This document shows positions 47,085 through 55,866 of a stretch of DNA of 64,000 nt, in pieces. The DNA lies in assembly GCF_018739865.1 (NCBI RefSeq), contig NZ_JADOER010000012.1, positions 236,415 through 300,414 of the forward strand. The letters run 5' to 3'. The stretch comes from Leptothoe kymatousa TAU-MAC 1615. GTDB taxonomy: Bacteria > Cyanobacteriota > Cyanobacteriia > Phormidesmidales > Phormidesmidaceae. A program made the translations under genes and the position numbers. The first letter of the stretch is position 1. Every line of letters begins with the position of its first letter. The notes under the pieces were generated by a model that was not told the origin of the DNA, searched no databases, and saw only the letters and a program-made list of their open reading frames with translations.

Positions 47085-50000
47085 CTAACTTTCGTCAATC
47101 ACGGCTTTGCGATCAAGCAGCAATAATTCTCGTAATTGGTCTGTATCCAGTTCTGTGAGCCACTGCTCTCCGGCACCTACCACCTGCTCTGCCAAGGCCT
47201 TTTTGCTGTCAATCATGTCGTTAATGCGTTCTTCTAGGGTGCCGCTGCAGACAAACTTGTGAACCTGGACATTACGGGTCTGACCAATGCGAAATGCTCG
47301 GTCAGTGGCCTGGTTTTCTACGGCAGGGTTCCACCAACGGTCGAAGTGAAAAACATGGTTGGCGCGGGTGAGGTTAAGGCCTACGCCGCCTGCTTTGAGC
47401 GAAAGGATGAATAGTTTGGGGCCATTGGGATCATGTTGGAAACGATCCACCATGGCTTCACGGGCCGGTTGGGACGTGCTGCCATAGAGAAACAGTGCAT
47501 CTTCGCCCAAATGCGTTTTTAGGTGTGCCTGGAGTAGATTGCCCCATTCGGCAAACTGGGTGAAAATCAGCGCCCGATCCCCTTCTGAAATGACTTCCTC
47601 TAGCATTTCATTCAAGCGTTGTAGCTTGGCTGAGCGACGCTGTTTACCTAGGGAGGCCTGTTTTAGATACTGAGCTGGGTGATTACAAATTTGCTTCAGC
47701 TTCACTAGCAGGCCCAGAATCATGCCCCGACGTTTCACGCCATCGGCTGCATCAATGTCGGCCAAAGCTTCATCTACCGCTTTTTGGTAGAGACGACCCT
47801 GTTCTGCTGATAGACCACAGAACACAGTCATTTCCTGTTTTTCGGGCAGGTCTTGAATGATGCTGCGATCGGTTTTCAAACGTCTGAGGATAAAGGGTTG
47901 CACCAAACCCCGCAGCGTCCGTAGTGAATCGGTATCGCCATAGCGTTCAATGGGGGTGGCAAACCGTCGCTGGAAAAAGTTTTTGGGGCCTAAATAATTG
48001 GGATTTAAGAAGTCCATGATGGACCATAGCTCCGCCAACCGGTTTTCTACCGGAGTACCGGTGAGGGCAATGCGAAAGTCGCTTTCTAATTCCCGTACTG
48101 CTTTGGATTGCTTGGCATCGGAATTTTTAATGTTCTGGGCTTCGTCTAGGACTAGACCCTGCCATTCAACTTTCTTAAGTTCTTTGAGGTCGCGATAAAC
48201 CAGGGTATAGCTGGTAATGATTAAGTTGGTTGTCTGGGCTTGCTTAACAAAGGTTGCTCCCTTTGACCGCTTATCGCCGTGATAGATCAGACTGTTTAAG
48301 TCTGGCCCAAATTTTTTGACCTCTCTTTGCCAATTGCTGAGCACCGAGGTGGGACAGACTAGGAGGATTGGCCTGGTGAGCAGGTCTTGCTGTTTGAGGT
48401 TAAGCAGAAAAGCAATCAGCTGAATGGTTTTCCCCAAACCCATATCATCGGCTAAACAGGCTCCCAACCCCCATTGCTCTAGGAAAGATAACCAGGACAC
48501 ACCTCTGGCCTGGTAGGGACGTAATTTGCCTTTAAACCCGTCGGGTTCGTCCAATTCTTCTAGACTTTGGTTGCCCGTTGTGAGGGTGGTGATTAATTCA
48601 TCGAGCTTGCCGGAGGCTTCAAAGGCGACCACGGGCAGTTTGTCGATTAGCTGACCATCGCCGCTGCTGATGCGCAACATGTCTTCGACGGAGAGTTTGT
48701 TTTTGCTTTGGTCGCTGGTGAAAAATGACTGGGCTGCCCTGACGTCTTGGGGGCGGAGCTCTACCCACTGACCGTTGACTTCTACCAAGGGGCTTTGCTG
48801 GGCAATCAGCTGTTCAAATTCTGTTTGGCTCACGTTTTGCCCGCCAATGGAAAGCTCCCACTCAAAGTTCAGCAGACTTTGTAAGCCCAAGCGCTGCTGT
48901 TTTCGGGGTGGGGCCATGGCTTTCACCTTGAGGCCCAGGCGGCTGGCGCTGGCCTTGGTGGGATCCACCAGGTTATCGGGTAGGGTAACGCCAAACCCGT
49001 TGTCCTGGAGCCGGTTGGCCGTCGCTTTGATAAATTCGAAGGCTTGGATAGGGTCTAGGGTACAAAGACTGGGATTTGGTTCGTTGAGGGTGTTTTTGAT
49101 GGGCGCGCATAAACGAGCGGCTCTACCGAGACCGGCCAAGAGTTTTTCTTGGGGGGCGTCGACGGTGCGGCCCCGGTAGTCTAGCTGGTCTACTGGATGT
49201 TGCCAGATGGTTGGGGCCTCCAGGCAAAAGTGGTCATCATCGGAGGCTTCTAGTCGGTAATGTAGGGCCCAGTTGAGTTCGCCACTGGGGGGAGGCATCA
49301 GTTGAAAACCCACGTGTAATGAGTCTAGGGTTTCCGCGGTGAGATTTTGTAGGGGGGCCGTCCAGGTATGCAGGGCTTCATTGAGGCGAACTAAGCCAGC
49401 GGGGGTTGAGTTAAATCGTTTCTTTTTGTCTTGGGTCAATGCTCCCACCCACTCACGCAGGGGCAAATCTTTGCTGAGGGGGGCACTGGCTGGCAACGGC
49501 TGGGCTTGGGATAGGTCGCGCACTTTCCCAGAAACCATGCTGGCTAAGAAACTTTGGAGTAACGCTGGGGAGTCGTTGGGAAAACGAATGGCTAGGGCGG
49601 GTTCTGCTGCGCTGTCTTTGGTTGCTTTGGCTTTGGTTTTGGTTTTGGAGGTGGATTTTGCGGTTTTGGTGGTTTTGCTTGCGGTTTTAGTTTTCTTTTT
49701 TGGGGCGGGCAGGGGTTGGTAGAGCCGGCAGATGAGGGGCATGCGGTCAGCAAATTGACGCAGTCTACCTTGGTCAACGGCGCTGTTGAGGAGTAGCTGC
49801 CAAGCTGCGATCGCGCCATTACCATCCGCACTCACTGCGGGCACAAACTTACCCCGTGCCATCAAATCCAAACTCCAACGAGCCATGTGGGACCAATAGC
49901 GTAGATCGCCACCCACCATACTGGCATCAGCGCCTAAGGGTAAGCTGGTCAAGAGCTCTAACGCCACCAACGTGGGCAGCATCACCCCAGACACACGCCA

Positions 50001-50327
50001 TGGATGCAGTGCGATATCCGCCGAAGCTTGCTCATCAGCTGGGGCCTGGCCAGAAAGTTGCGGGTAGTGTGGGCCACCATCCTCAAGCACTGTCGGTACT
50101 GCCACAACATGGTCCTGCCAACGGGAGGCTAAACGCGCTGTCAGCGGCTTTAAGTTAATGCCCTCCTCTGCATCGGGTAGTTCCTTAAACTCATCTACCG
50201 TCAAACAATAAGGATGCAAAGACATGCCGTTGTTTGCTGCAGCGAGATGCTCTAGCCTGCGCCATGTTTCAGCCCAGACAAAGAAACGTTGCTGTTCAGG
50301 AAGCCAACTACCGTGCAGAATCGCCAT
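47085..50327 (-). CDS. SNF2/RapA-like DEAD/DEAH helicase with DUF3670 N-terminal region
   Basis: 1080 residues. The N-terminal about 550 residues contain the SNF2-associated DUF3670-type region (WELSIGGQNVSQTEFEQLIA, VELRPQDV). The ATPase core follows: ADDMGLGKTIQLIAFLL (about 627-643), VCPTSVLSNWQREV, LVLDEAQNIKN (about 722), ALTGTPVENRLAELWSIMDF, and the second RecA domain with ALIFTQFAEW, LSLKAGGVGLNLT and DRWWNPAVENQATDRAFRIGQ in part. A Lys/Thr/Ala-rich linker (about residues 208-245) interrupts the N-terminal half. Bacterial members remodel protein-DNA or RNA polymerase complexes. Confidence 0.92.
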   Translation of the reverse strand: MAILHGSWLPEQQRFFVWAETWRRLEHLAAANNGMSLHPYCLTVDEFKELPDAEEGINLKPLTARLASRWQDHVVAVPTVLEDGGPHYPQLSGQAPADEQASADIALHPWRVSGVMLPTLVALELLTSLPLGADASMVGGDLRYWSHMARWSLDLMARGKFVPAVSADGNGAIAAWQLLLNSAVDQGRLRQFADRMPLICRLYQPLPAPKKKTKTASKTTKTAKSTSKTKTKAKATKDSAAEPALAIRFPNDSPALLQSFLASMVSGKVRDLSQAQPLPASAPLSKDLPLREWVGALTQDKKKRFNSTPAGLVRLNEALHTWTAPLQNLTAETLDSLHVGFQLMPPPSGELNWALHYRLEASDDDHFCLEAPTIWQHPVDQLDYRGRTVDAPQEKLLAGLGRAARLCAPIKNTLNEPNPSLCTLDPIQAFEFIKATANRLQDNGFGVTLPDNLVDPTKASASRLGLKVKAMAPPRKQQRLGLQSLLNFEWELSIGGQNVSQTEFEQLIAQQSPLVEVNGQWVELRPQDVRAAQSFFTSDQSKNKLSVEDMLRISSGDGQLIDKLPVVAFEASGKLDELITTLTTGNQSLEELDEPDGFKGKLRPYQARGVSWLSFLEQWGLGACLADDMGLGKTIQLIAFLLNLKQQDLLTRPILLVCPTSVLSNWQREVKKFGPDLNSLIYHGDKRSKGATFVKQAQTTNLIITSYTLVYRDLKELKKVEWQGLVLDEAQNIKNSDAKQSKAVRELESDFRIALTGTPVENRLAELWSIMDFLNPNYLGPKNFFQRRFATPIERYGDTDSLRTLRGLVQPFILRRLKTDRSIIQDLPEKQEMTVFCGLSAEQGRLYQKAVDEALADIDAADGVKRRGMILGLLVKLKQICNHPAQYLKQASLGKQRRSAKLQRLNEMLEEVISEGDRALIFTQFAEWGNLLQAHLKTHLGEDALFLYGSTSQPAREAMVDRFQHDPNGPKLFILSLKAGGVGLNLTRANHVFHFDRWWNPAVENQATDRAFRIGQTRNVQVHKFVCSGTLEERINDMIDSKKALAEQVVGAGEQWLTELDTDQLRELLLLDRKAVIDES

Positions 50328-50402
50328 AATCTAACGCCGTTTTCAGTACCCTTGAAAATCTATGGTCAGAGTGTGTTGAGTGTATCTAGAACTATCTAAT
50401 AG

Positions 50403-51356
50403 CTACATCTCATGCTTTTCATAAGCTGCGACAATCCTCTGCACTAGAGGATGTCTCACCACGTCTGCTTTCGTTAATTCTGAAAATGCTACGCCATCCA
50501 CTCCCCTCAGCACCTTGATCGCCATTGCCAATCCAGATTGACGCATATTAGGTAGATCCGTTTGGGTAATATCTCCGGTCACTACCATGCGTGACTTAAA
50601 GCCCAAGCGGGTGAGTACCATCTTCATCTGGGCAGGCGTAGTATTTTGAGCTTCATCTAAAATCACAAACGCATTACTGAGGGTGCGTCCCCGCATATAC
50701 GCTAACGGCGCGACTTCGATCACCCCTCGTTCCATCAGGCTAGGAATGCGTTCAGGGTCAATGAGTTCATGGAGAGCGTCGTATAGAGGGCGCAGATACG
50801 GATCAACCTTTTGTTGGAGATCACCCGGCAAGAAGCCCAAATTTTCGCCTGCTTCCACGGCCGGTCGAGTCAAAATCAACCGCTCGTACTGCTGCTCTAA
50901 CAATGCCTGAACAGCCACCATGGCCGCCAAAAACGTTTTCCCCGTACCCGCTGGACCGGTGCAAAAAATCAAATCCCGACTACGCAAAGCACTCACGTAC
51001 TTACGCTGTCTAAACGTTTTTGCTCGAACAGTTTCGCCCCGTCGTGTGCGGGCAATGACATCTCCATGAAGTTGCCCAAGATCATCCTCTTGATGGGTAT
51101 CCAAGGCATGAACGGCAGTCATTACGTCTGCTATTGATACAGTTTGCCCCTGGGACCAAATTGACTTCAAAGCATTCACCAGACGCTGAGAACGGTCGAT
51201 CTGGCTAGCAGTACCCGATATCAACAACGTCGTGCCACGCATCACCAGTTTGGCTCCCGTTTGCTGTGACAGACGCTTAATAGCATCTTCTTGATATCCG
51301 GCCATGGCCATAGCCTGTTCAGCCGAATCAAATTCAAATGTGAAGGCACTTTCCAT
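50403..51356 (-). CDS. PhoH family ATPase
   Basis: 317 residues. An N-terminal KH-like segment (KRLSQQTGAKLVMRGTTLLI) precedes the PhoH ATPase: LIFCTGPAGTGKTFLAAMVA (Walker A at about 136-143), LTRPAVEAGENLGFLPGDLQ, QKVDPYLRPLYDALHEL, FVILDEAQNTTPAQMKMVLT and SRMVVTGDITQTDLP. PhoH/PhoL ATPases are linked to RNA metabolism and ribosome maturation, often beside ybeY. Here it closes the rpsP-KH-phoH row, which fits an RNA role. Confidence 0.94.
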   Translation of the reverse strand: MESAFTFEFDSAEQAMAMAGYQEDAIKRLSQQTGAKLVMRGTTLLISGTASQIDRSQRLVNALKSIWSQGQTVSIADVMTAVHALDTHQEDDLGQLHGDVIARTRRGETVRAKTFRQRKYVSALRSRDLIFCTGPAGTGKTFLAAMVAVQALLEQQYERLILTRPAVEAGENLGFLPGDLQQKVDPYLRPLYDALHELIDPERIPSLMERGVIEVAPLAYMRGRTLSNAFVILDEAQNTTPAQMKMVLTRLGFKSRMVVTGDITQTDLPNMRQSGLAMAIKVLRGVDGVAFSELTKADVVRHPLVQRIVAAYEKHEM

Positions 51357-51501
51357 ATAACGGATTTATTTTGCCACCACTGAAAATTTAGAAAAACAGT
51401 GTTTAAAACCAGTGAAAGTCTTTAAAGGCTCTCGACTTTGTGAATTGCCTTACCGTCAAAAACTTTTGCTGACTAATGTCTAAGAAATATAGTAATGCGC
51501 G

Positions 51502-51882
51502 CTAAGCATCATGTCCTTGGTGCCGTCTAGGTCCTCGATTGGGACTGGGGCGTCCACCCCCACGTCGGGGTCGTCCACCTCCGCGTCCACCTCTAGACCG
51601 TGGACGATCATGCCCATCGCCAGCATCTTGACTGGATTCGCCATAAACATCGAAATGCACTGAGCAATTGTGCAAAGCGCCAGTCGCTTTCAATACTTTG
51701 CGAATCGCTTGAATATTGCGACCGCCTCGGCCAAACACTCGCCCCTTATCCTCCCCATCAAAAGCAACTCGAATCCAAAGCCGCTGTCCATCTGACAGCG
51801 GCTCAAAATCCAATCTCAGGGCATCTGGAGTCTCCAGGAAAGGAGTAACCAAAAAACGAACTAGGGCTTCAAAGTCAGGCAC
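51502..51882 (-). CDS. KH-domain RNA-binding protein with Arg/Gly-rich tail (KhpA-like)
   Basis: 126 residues from GTG 51882, chosen because AGAAGG lies 8 bases upstream; GTG 51891 is in the same frame but would overlap that site. Residues about 1-80 form a KhpA-type KH domain with VFGRGGRNIQAIRKVLKA, whose GxxG loop (GRGG) contacts RNA. Residues about 85-126 are an Arg/Gly-rich disordered tail (RPRSRGGRGGGRPRRGGG). Usual KhpA proteins are about 80 residues and lack this tail. It lies between rpsP and phoH. Confidence 0.9.
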   Translation of the reverse strand: MPDFEALVRFLVTPFLETPDALRLDFEPLSDGQRLWIRVAFDGEDKGRVFGRGGRNIQAIRKVLKATGALHNCSVHFDVYGESSQDAGDGHDRPRSRGGRGGGRPRRGGGRPSPNRGPRRHQGHDA

Positions 51883-52019
51883 ATTAGTCACCTTCTAACG
51901 TTCAGGAGCAGCATAATAGATATAGCGATAAAAGAGACCATTAGGAACAAAAAAATACTTAACAGCGTTTCCTTGCTCAAAAGCGGCCACTGGGCATCTA
52001 AATGGTGCTCAATTTTTTA

Positions 52020-52268
52020 CTACGCTTTAAGCTGCTCGTACACGTTGGCCTTTTCCAAAATCCGCTGCACAGTCTTAGTGGGTTGAGCACCTTCCTTAAG
52101 ACGTTTCACAATCGCAGGGACTTCCAAGCGAGTTTCGTCAGTTCTGGGGTTGTAGAAACCTAATTCTTCCAGTGGGCGACCATCACGGCGATCTCGGCTA
52201 TTCATAGCCACAATCCGATAGCTCACCTCACGCTTTTTGCCGTAACGCTTCAGTCGCAGTTTGATCAT
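52020..52268 (-). CDS. rpsP: 30S ribosomal protein S16
   Basis: 82 residues from ATG 52268 ([20 protein letters not shown]); the open frame runs further up to 52319 but bS16 begins at this Met. [20 protein letters not shown] and [18 protein letters not shown] are typical. It starts the minus-strand rpsP-KH-phoH row, an order conserved in cyanobacteria (and related to rpsP-ylqC in other bacteria). Confidence 0.96.
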   Translation of the reverse strand: MIKLRLKRYGKKREVSYRIVAMNSRDRRDGRPLEELGFYNPRTDETRLEVPAIVKRLKEGAQPTKTVQRILEKANVYEQLKA

Positions 52269-52584
52269 AGTTGTGTTGAAACGGTCTGTCCGAAAATATA
52301 TGGGCTGTGTCTGATACAACGCTTCGCCAAAACCTTGCGGATGGCTTTATATGTTGTCCATCGACACCTTATAGCTCATCAGAGCACTTAATTCTAACAC
52401 CCTGAAGTTGAATTATCCGCAATGCTATTGCAATAAGTTCCTGGGACCGGCACCCAAGCTATTTTAGCCCTGGGGCAAAGCTAACCATTAGGCAATGATT
52501 AACAGCTGATGACTGAGATGCGCTCACCGCTCATAAGATGAGCGAACCGCTTATAAAACCAAGAGTGCCAGCCTGAGTAATTAA
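52269..52584. other. Intergenic region upstream of rpsP and behind psbN
   Basis: 316 bases. A 7-base hairpin CGCTCAT/ATGAGCG at 52528-52544 lies 41 bases beyond the psbN stop and may end its transcript. The rpsP promoter must be in the left part. No gene seen. Confidence 0.45.
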
Positions 52585-52716
52585 TTAATCTTCATGATCA
52601 TCGAAGGGGTCAGCAAGCTGTTTGGACGGAGGCCCAAAAGCTGTGTATATCGCAAGTCCTGTAAAGGCAATAACGATGGCGCCAACTGAAATAATAAGAA
52701 CTGTTGCGGAATCCAT
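52585..52716 (-). CDS. psbN: Protein PsbN (photosystem II assembly)
   Basis: 43 residues: MDSATVLIISVGAIVIAFTG, then LAIYTAFGPPSKQLADPFDD and HED. The single N-terminal transmembrane helix and the FGPPSKxLxDPFxxHED tail are diagnostic. PsbN assists assembly and repair of PSII reaction centres in the thylakoid and is not a stable PSII subunit. It is divergent from psbH with 76 bases between, the arrangement kept in plastids, where psbN also lies on the strand opposite psbH. Confidence 0.97.
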   Translation of the reverse strand: MDSATVLIISVGAIVIAFTGLAIYTAFGPPSKQLADPFDDHED

Positions 52717-52792
52717 AGGATCTTTTAAGGCTTAGAGGATGTAAAATCTATGATATTACAGATTATAAAGTGACCTTAAGGTATATACGCCC
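52717..52792. promoter_or_regulatory. Shared psbN/psbH promoter region
   Basis: 76 bases between divergent starts. TATGAT at 52749-52754 fits a -10 element for psbH, and TATAAT on the minus strand (52762-52767) one for psbN. No convincing -35 box was found for either, as is usual for photosynthesis genes. Confidence 0.4.
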
Positions 52793-52996
52793 ATGGCACA
52801 GCAAACTCGGTTGGGAAACCTGCTAAAACCTCTGAATTCTGAATACGGTAAAGTCACTCCTGGTTGGGGTACAACTCCTTTAATGGGAGTGTTCATGGGA
52901 CTTTTTCTTGTCTTCCTGCTAATTATTCTGCAGCTTTACAATAGTTCTATTCAGATTCAAGGTGTTGATGTTGACTGGCGTAGCTTGAGCTTCTAG
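52793..52996 (+). CDS. psbH: Photosystem II reaction center protein H
   Basis: 67 residues with one membrane helix. [40 protein letters not shown] and [19 protein letters not shown] match PsbH along the whole length. It is a small PSII core subunit needed for QB-site stability and repair. The N-terminal extension with the phosphorylation site of plant PsbH is absent, as in other cyanobacteria. Confidence 0.98.
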   Translation: MAQQTRLGNLLKPLNSEYGKVTPGWGTTPLMGVFMGLFLVFLLIILQLYNSSIQIQGVDVDWRSLSF

Positions 52997-53076
52997 TCGG
53001 TCACGCTTTCTCTATGCCTTGGCATTTATCTAATTGCAGATGTCATTTGGCATAGCTGATAATCAGCGTGAAATTT

Positions 53077-53114
53077 GAACGGAGGGAGTAGGTGTACACC
53101 TGCGCCCTCCGTTC
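53077..53114 (+). terminator. Terminator hairpin after psbH
   Basis: Arms GAACGGAGGG and CCCTCCGTTC, with an inner self-complementary AGGTGTACACCT. 80 bases beyond the psbH stop. No T-run follows, so it may protect the mRNA end instead of ending transcription. Confidence 0.6.
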
Positions 53115-53223
53115 AGTAATGTAGTGGATATATAGGGCAGTCGCTTCTGGAGTTTTCCAGAAAGTATGGCGACCTGTTGGACTTTATTACAGCAGTCAGC
53201 GTTAGCGAGAAGAAGTTTACCTC

Positions 53224-53532
53224 ATGAATATTTTTGGTATTGGCTTGCCAGAGATGGCCCTCATTATGATGGTAGCCCTGTTGGTCTTTGGTCCAAAGAA
53301 ACTCCCAGAAATTGGCCGCAGTCTTGGTAAGGCACTAAAAGGTTTTCAAGATGCTTCTAAGGAATTCGAAGATGAATTCAAAAAAGAAGCAGAACGTATT
53401 GAAAAAGTAGTTACTGAGCCCATTAAGGCAACATTAGAGCCCACTGAGCCTAAGGCTTTGCGTCCTGAAACAGACGAAGCTAAAGAGGAAGAGCCTGAAA
53501 ATGTAGAAGCTGCGGCAGATGAAACAGCTTAG
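53224..53532 (+). CDS. tatA: Sec-independent translocase protein TatA
   Basis: 102 residues. The N-terminal helix and hinge NIFGIGLPEMALIMMVALLV, FGPKKLPEIGRSLGKALKGF, then an amphipathic helix and a Glu-rich tail. TatA/TatE family; it forms the pore for folded proteins in the thylakoid and plasma membranes. The long acidic tail after residue 55 is common in cyanobacterial members. It stands alone, without tatC next to it. Confidence 0.95.
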   Translation: MNIFGIGLPEMALIMMVALLVFGPKKLPEIGRSLGKALKGFQDASKEFEDEFKKEAERIEKVVTEPIKATLEPTEPKALRPETDEAKEEEPENVEAAADETA

Positions 53533-53653
53533 ATTGCATCATTTTTGACTAGGCTAGGGTGGAGCGTAGCTGTCCTGTGACTTCGCTAATTCAGATGCAC
53601 CTGGCTGGTTGATTCAGCGTTTAAAGAGCTTTACTTATCTAAAAATTCCATTC

Positions 53654-54283
53654 ATGGCGACTCTTGAGGTTTCTGCTCCGTATGTGCCAAAGCTATTAGT
53701 CGGCTTAGGGAATCCAGGTCAAAAGTACGATCGCACACGCCACAATGTCGGTTTTGAAGTGATTGATCACTTGGCTGCTCAGTGGTCAGTTAAGCTGACT
53801 GAAAATAAGCGCTTTCATGGAAATTTTGGCGAATTTCGCTTAGGCACTGGGGATCGTTTGATTTTGCTAAAGCCGACGACCTATATGAATCGCTCTGGGC
53901 AATCGGTCAGGGCTGTTTTGGATTGGTATAAGCTAACGGCTGCTGACGTATTAGTGATTTACGACGATATGGATTTGCCCATTGGTAAGCTCCGGCTGCG
54001 CCTGTCAGGTTCTGCCGGTGGTCACAATGGCATGAAGTCAATTATTTCCCATTTAGGTACCCAGGATTTTCCCCGTTTGCGTCTGGGAATCAGTCGTGCT
54101 GACCAGGCGGCGGGACAGCCTGGTGGTGCCGTGGTGGGCCATGTGTTAGGCAAATTTGCGCCGGATGAGCGTAAGGTTGTGAATGCTTCCATTGATTTTG
54201 CGGGTGAAGCCGTGGAATTTAGCCTTCGTAAAGGTATTGAACGAGCCATGAATCTTTACAATGGTCGCCAGGTTGAAGTGTAA
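53654..54283 (+). CDS. pth: Peptidyl-tRNA hydrolase
   Basis: 209 residues from ATG 53654; the frame also starts at TTG 53609 but the core begins at KLLVGLGNPGQKYDRTRHNV, where His in TRHNVGF is catalytic. It recycles peptidyl-tRNA released from ribosomes. Also seen: LKPTTYMNRSGQSV, VLVIYDDMDLPIGKLRLRLS, GGHNGMKSIISHLGTQDFPR and VGHVLGKF. Complete. Confidence 0.96.
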   Translation: MATLEVSAPYVPKLLVGLGNPGQKYDRTRHNVGFEVIDHLAAQWSVKLTENKRFHGNFGEFRLGTGDRLILLKPTTYMNRSGQSVRAVLDWYKLTAADVLVIYDDMDLPIGKLRLRLSGSAGGHNGMKSIISHLGTQDFPRLRLGISRADQAAGQPGGAVVGHVLGKFAPDERKVVNASIDFAGEAVEFSLRKGIERAMNLYNGRQVEV

Positions 54284-54451
54284 GGCGGCATTAATCGAGT
54301 GATGTTTGAGACATTCTCATCCTCAGTATGATTTTATTTTAAAGAAGTATTTCCTAAAGTCTCATTTGCTGAGCGATGTCTTTCTTCAATCAGCAGCAGC
54401 ACTTTTGGTAATCATCAACCATTAGACAATAGTGCTTTTGTTGTTTTAGCC

Positions 54452-55108
54452 GTGCCAAAGGAAAAAGATAAACAAGCATCTCCCAAAGTACTCGTAGTGC
54501 TGAATGGTAAGGGAGGCGTCGGGAAAACGACGACCGCTGTAAACTTAGCGGCGATTTTTGCAGAAGATCGACGTGTTTTATTGTTAGATAGTGATGTCCA
54601 GCGTTCTGCGACTTGGTGGTTAGAGCGGGTTCATCAGGCCTTTGATTTTTCCCATGAGACCGATATTAACGCTTTAAGGCAGTTGAAAGCGTTAACCGAT
54701 TACGAACTCATTGTGGTGGATACCCCACCAGCACTGCATTCTGAATCTTTAGGTGTCGTTCTAGCGTTAGCAGACTATTTATTGTTACCAACGCCACCAG
54801 CGCCCATGGATGTAACGGCATTGATAAATACTGTTAAAAAGCTTGTGAAACCTTCGGGGGTTTTTCATCGGGTATTGCTGACGAAGGTTGATTCCCGTAG
54901 TTTAAAGGAGGCGCAAGAAGCTCAAACGATGTTGGAAAAGTTGGATATTTCTGCTTTTCAAACCTACATTCGGACGTATAAGGCTCATGAGCGAGCTGCT
55001 ATGGAAGGTTGCGCTATTAGTCAATGGAAAGGCCCTAACGCTCAGGAAGCTCAGGCTGATTATTATCGAGTTGCTGCTGAAGTCCTAAGGGACTGGAAAC
55101 GATTATGA
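54452..55108 (+). CDS. ParA family ATPase (orphan, possible cargo-positioning ATPase)
   Basis: 218 residues from GTG 54452. Deviant Walker A with both lysines, NGKGGVGKTTT (19-29), switch I DSDVQRS (47-53), Walker B-like IVVDTPP (about 97-103). It is a short Soj/ParA-type protein without the N-terminal DNA-binding domain of plasmid ParA. ParA proteins make ATP-dependent gradients on the nucleoid that place chromosomes, plasmids or protein assemblies. There is no parB or parS in the window; instead the stop overlaps the next gene, encoding a coiled-coil protein that is the likely partner. Confidence 0.88.
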   Translation: MPKEKDKQASPKVLVVLNGKGGVGKTTTAVNLAAIFAEDRRVLLLDSDVQRSATWWLERVHQAFDFSHETDINALRQLKALTDYELIVVDTPPALHSESLGVVLALADYLLLPTPPAPMDVTALINTVKKLVKPSGVFHRVLLTKVDSRSLKEAQEAQTMLEKLDISAFQTYIRTYKAHERAAMEGCAISQWKGPNAQEAQADYYRVAAEVLRDWKRL

Positions 55109-55758
55109 CGAAGAAACGCATTGCCGACCTGCTTAAAGAAGAAGTAGAAAAGTCCAACCAGGTTGAGCCAACACCAGTAGAAGACGCGCCACAGACCAAA
55201 GCCGAAACTCCGAAAGCTGCCAGTAAAACAGCGGCTGGTCGCGGTTCTCGCAAGCGGGCTACGACTAAATCAGCTGCAACTGCAGCTAAAGAAAAATCAG
55301 CCAAGGCTGATGGTAGTGCGGCATTAGAGAAAAAAATAGGCGATTTAGAGTCGTCTTTAAAGCAGGCTCAAGATCAGATCTTGGGGTTGCAAGACGATCT
55401 TAAGACACACCAAAATCGAATTTTTGAACTTAAAGATGAACTGGAAGGTTCTAAAAAGTCGGTGGTGGAAAAATCTGATGTCTTAGCGAAAGTCACTGAA
55501 GAATTGGAGACAGCCAAAGAGACTATTCGCCAAATTACTGCGGCTCAAGCGAAGGAGCAGGCAGCTGAAGCTGAGAAAGAGGAAGAAGCTGCTCCCAAGA
55601 CCCAGGTAGTCCATGGGGCTGACTTGGCCACCAATCGCAGTACTTTAAGTTTGCGCAATCGGCCTCCTAGGAGCTATAAGTCTATTCCGGAATATGCCAT
55701 TCAGCGGGGCGAGCACAATAGCATGCTTTCGGACGATGACATTGGCTGGGTCGATTAA
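55105..55758 (+). CDS. Coiled-coil protein, putative ParA partner
   Basis: 217 residues. A basic N-terminus MTKKRIADLLKEEVEK, a low-complexity Ala/Lys/Thr region (about 20-70), a predicted coiled coil (about 70-160: LEKKIGDLESSLKQAQDQIL, LGLQDDLKTHQNRIFELKDE) and a C-terminal tail with RSYKSIPEYAIQRGEHNSML and DDDIGWVD. The ATG overlaps the ParA stop by 4 bases. Basic N-termini followed by disordered and coiled-coil parts are known from ParA/MinD/McdA partner proteins, where they stimulate the ATPase; a like role here is inference. No named family is recognised. Confidence 0.8.
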   Translation: MTKKRIADLLKEEVEKSNQVEPTPVEDAPQTKAETPKAASKTAAGRGSRKRATTKSAATAAKEKSAKADGSAALEKKIGDLESSLKQAQDQILGLQDDLKTHQNRIFELKDELEGSKKSVVEKSDVLAKVTEELETAKETIRQITAAQAKEQAAEAEKEEEAAPKTQVVHGADLATNRSTLSLRNRPPRSYKSIPEYAIQRGEHNSMLSDDDIGWVD

Positions 55759-55866
55759 TTAGCCTGATAAACTCTCATAGCGTTTTTTTACGGTTGAATA
55801 ACGTGCAGGTCCACTAATGCCGTGATCCTCTACTGTGGCAGAGGAAATTGTGCAGAGGTATGGTCT

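Noticed and set aside
54452..55758. Naming the ParA/coiled-coil pair McdA and McdB
   Set aside because: Type 1 cyanobacterial McdA lacks the signature lysine that is present here, and no carboxysome genes are nearby, so the name is not justified.
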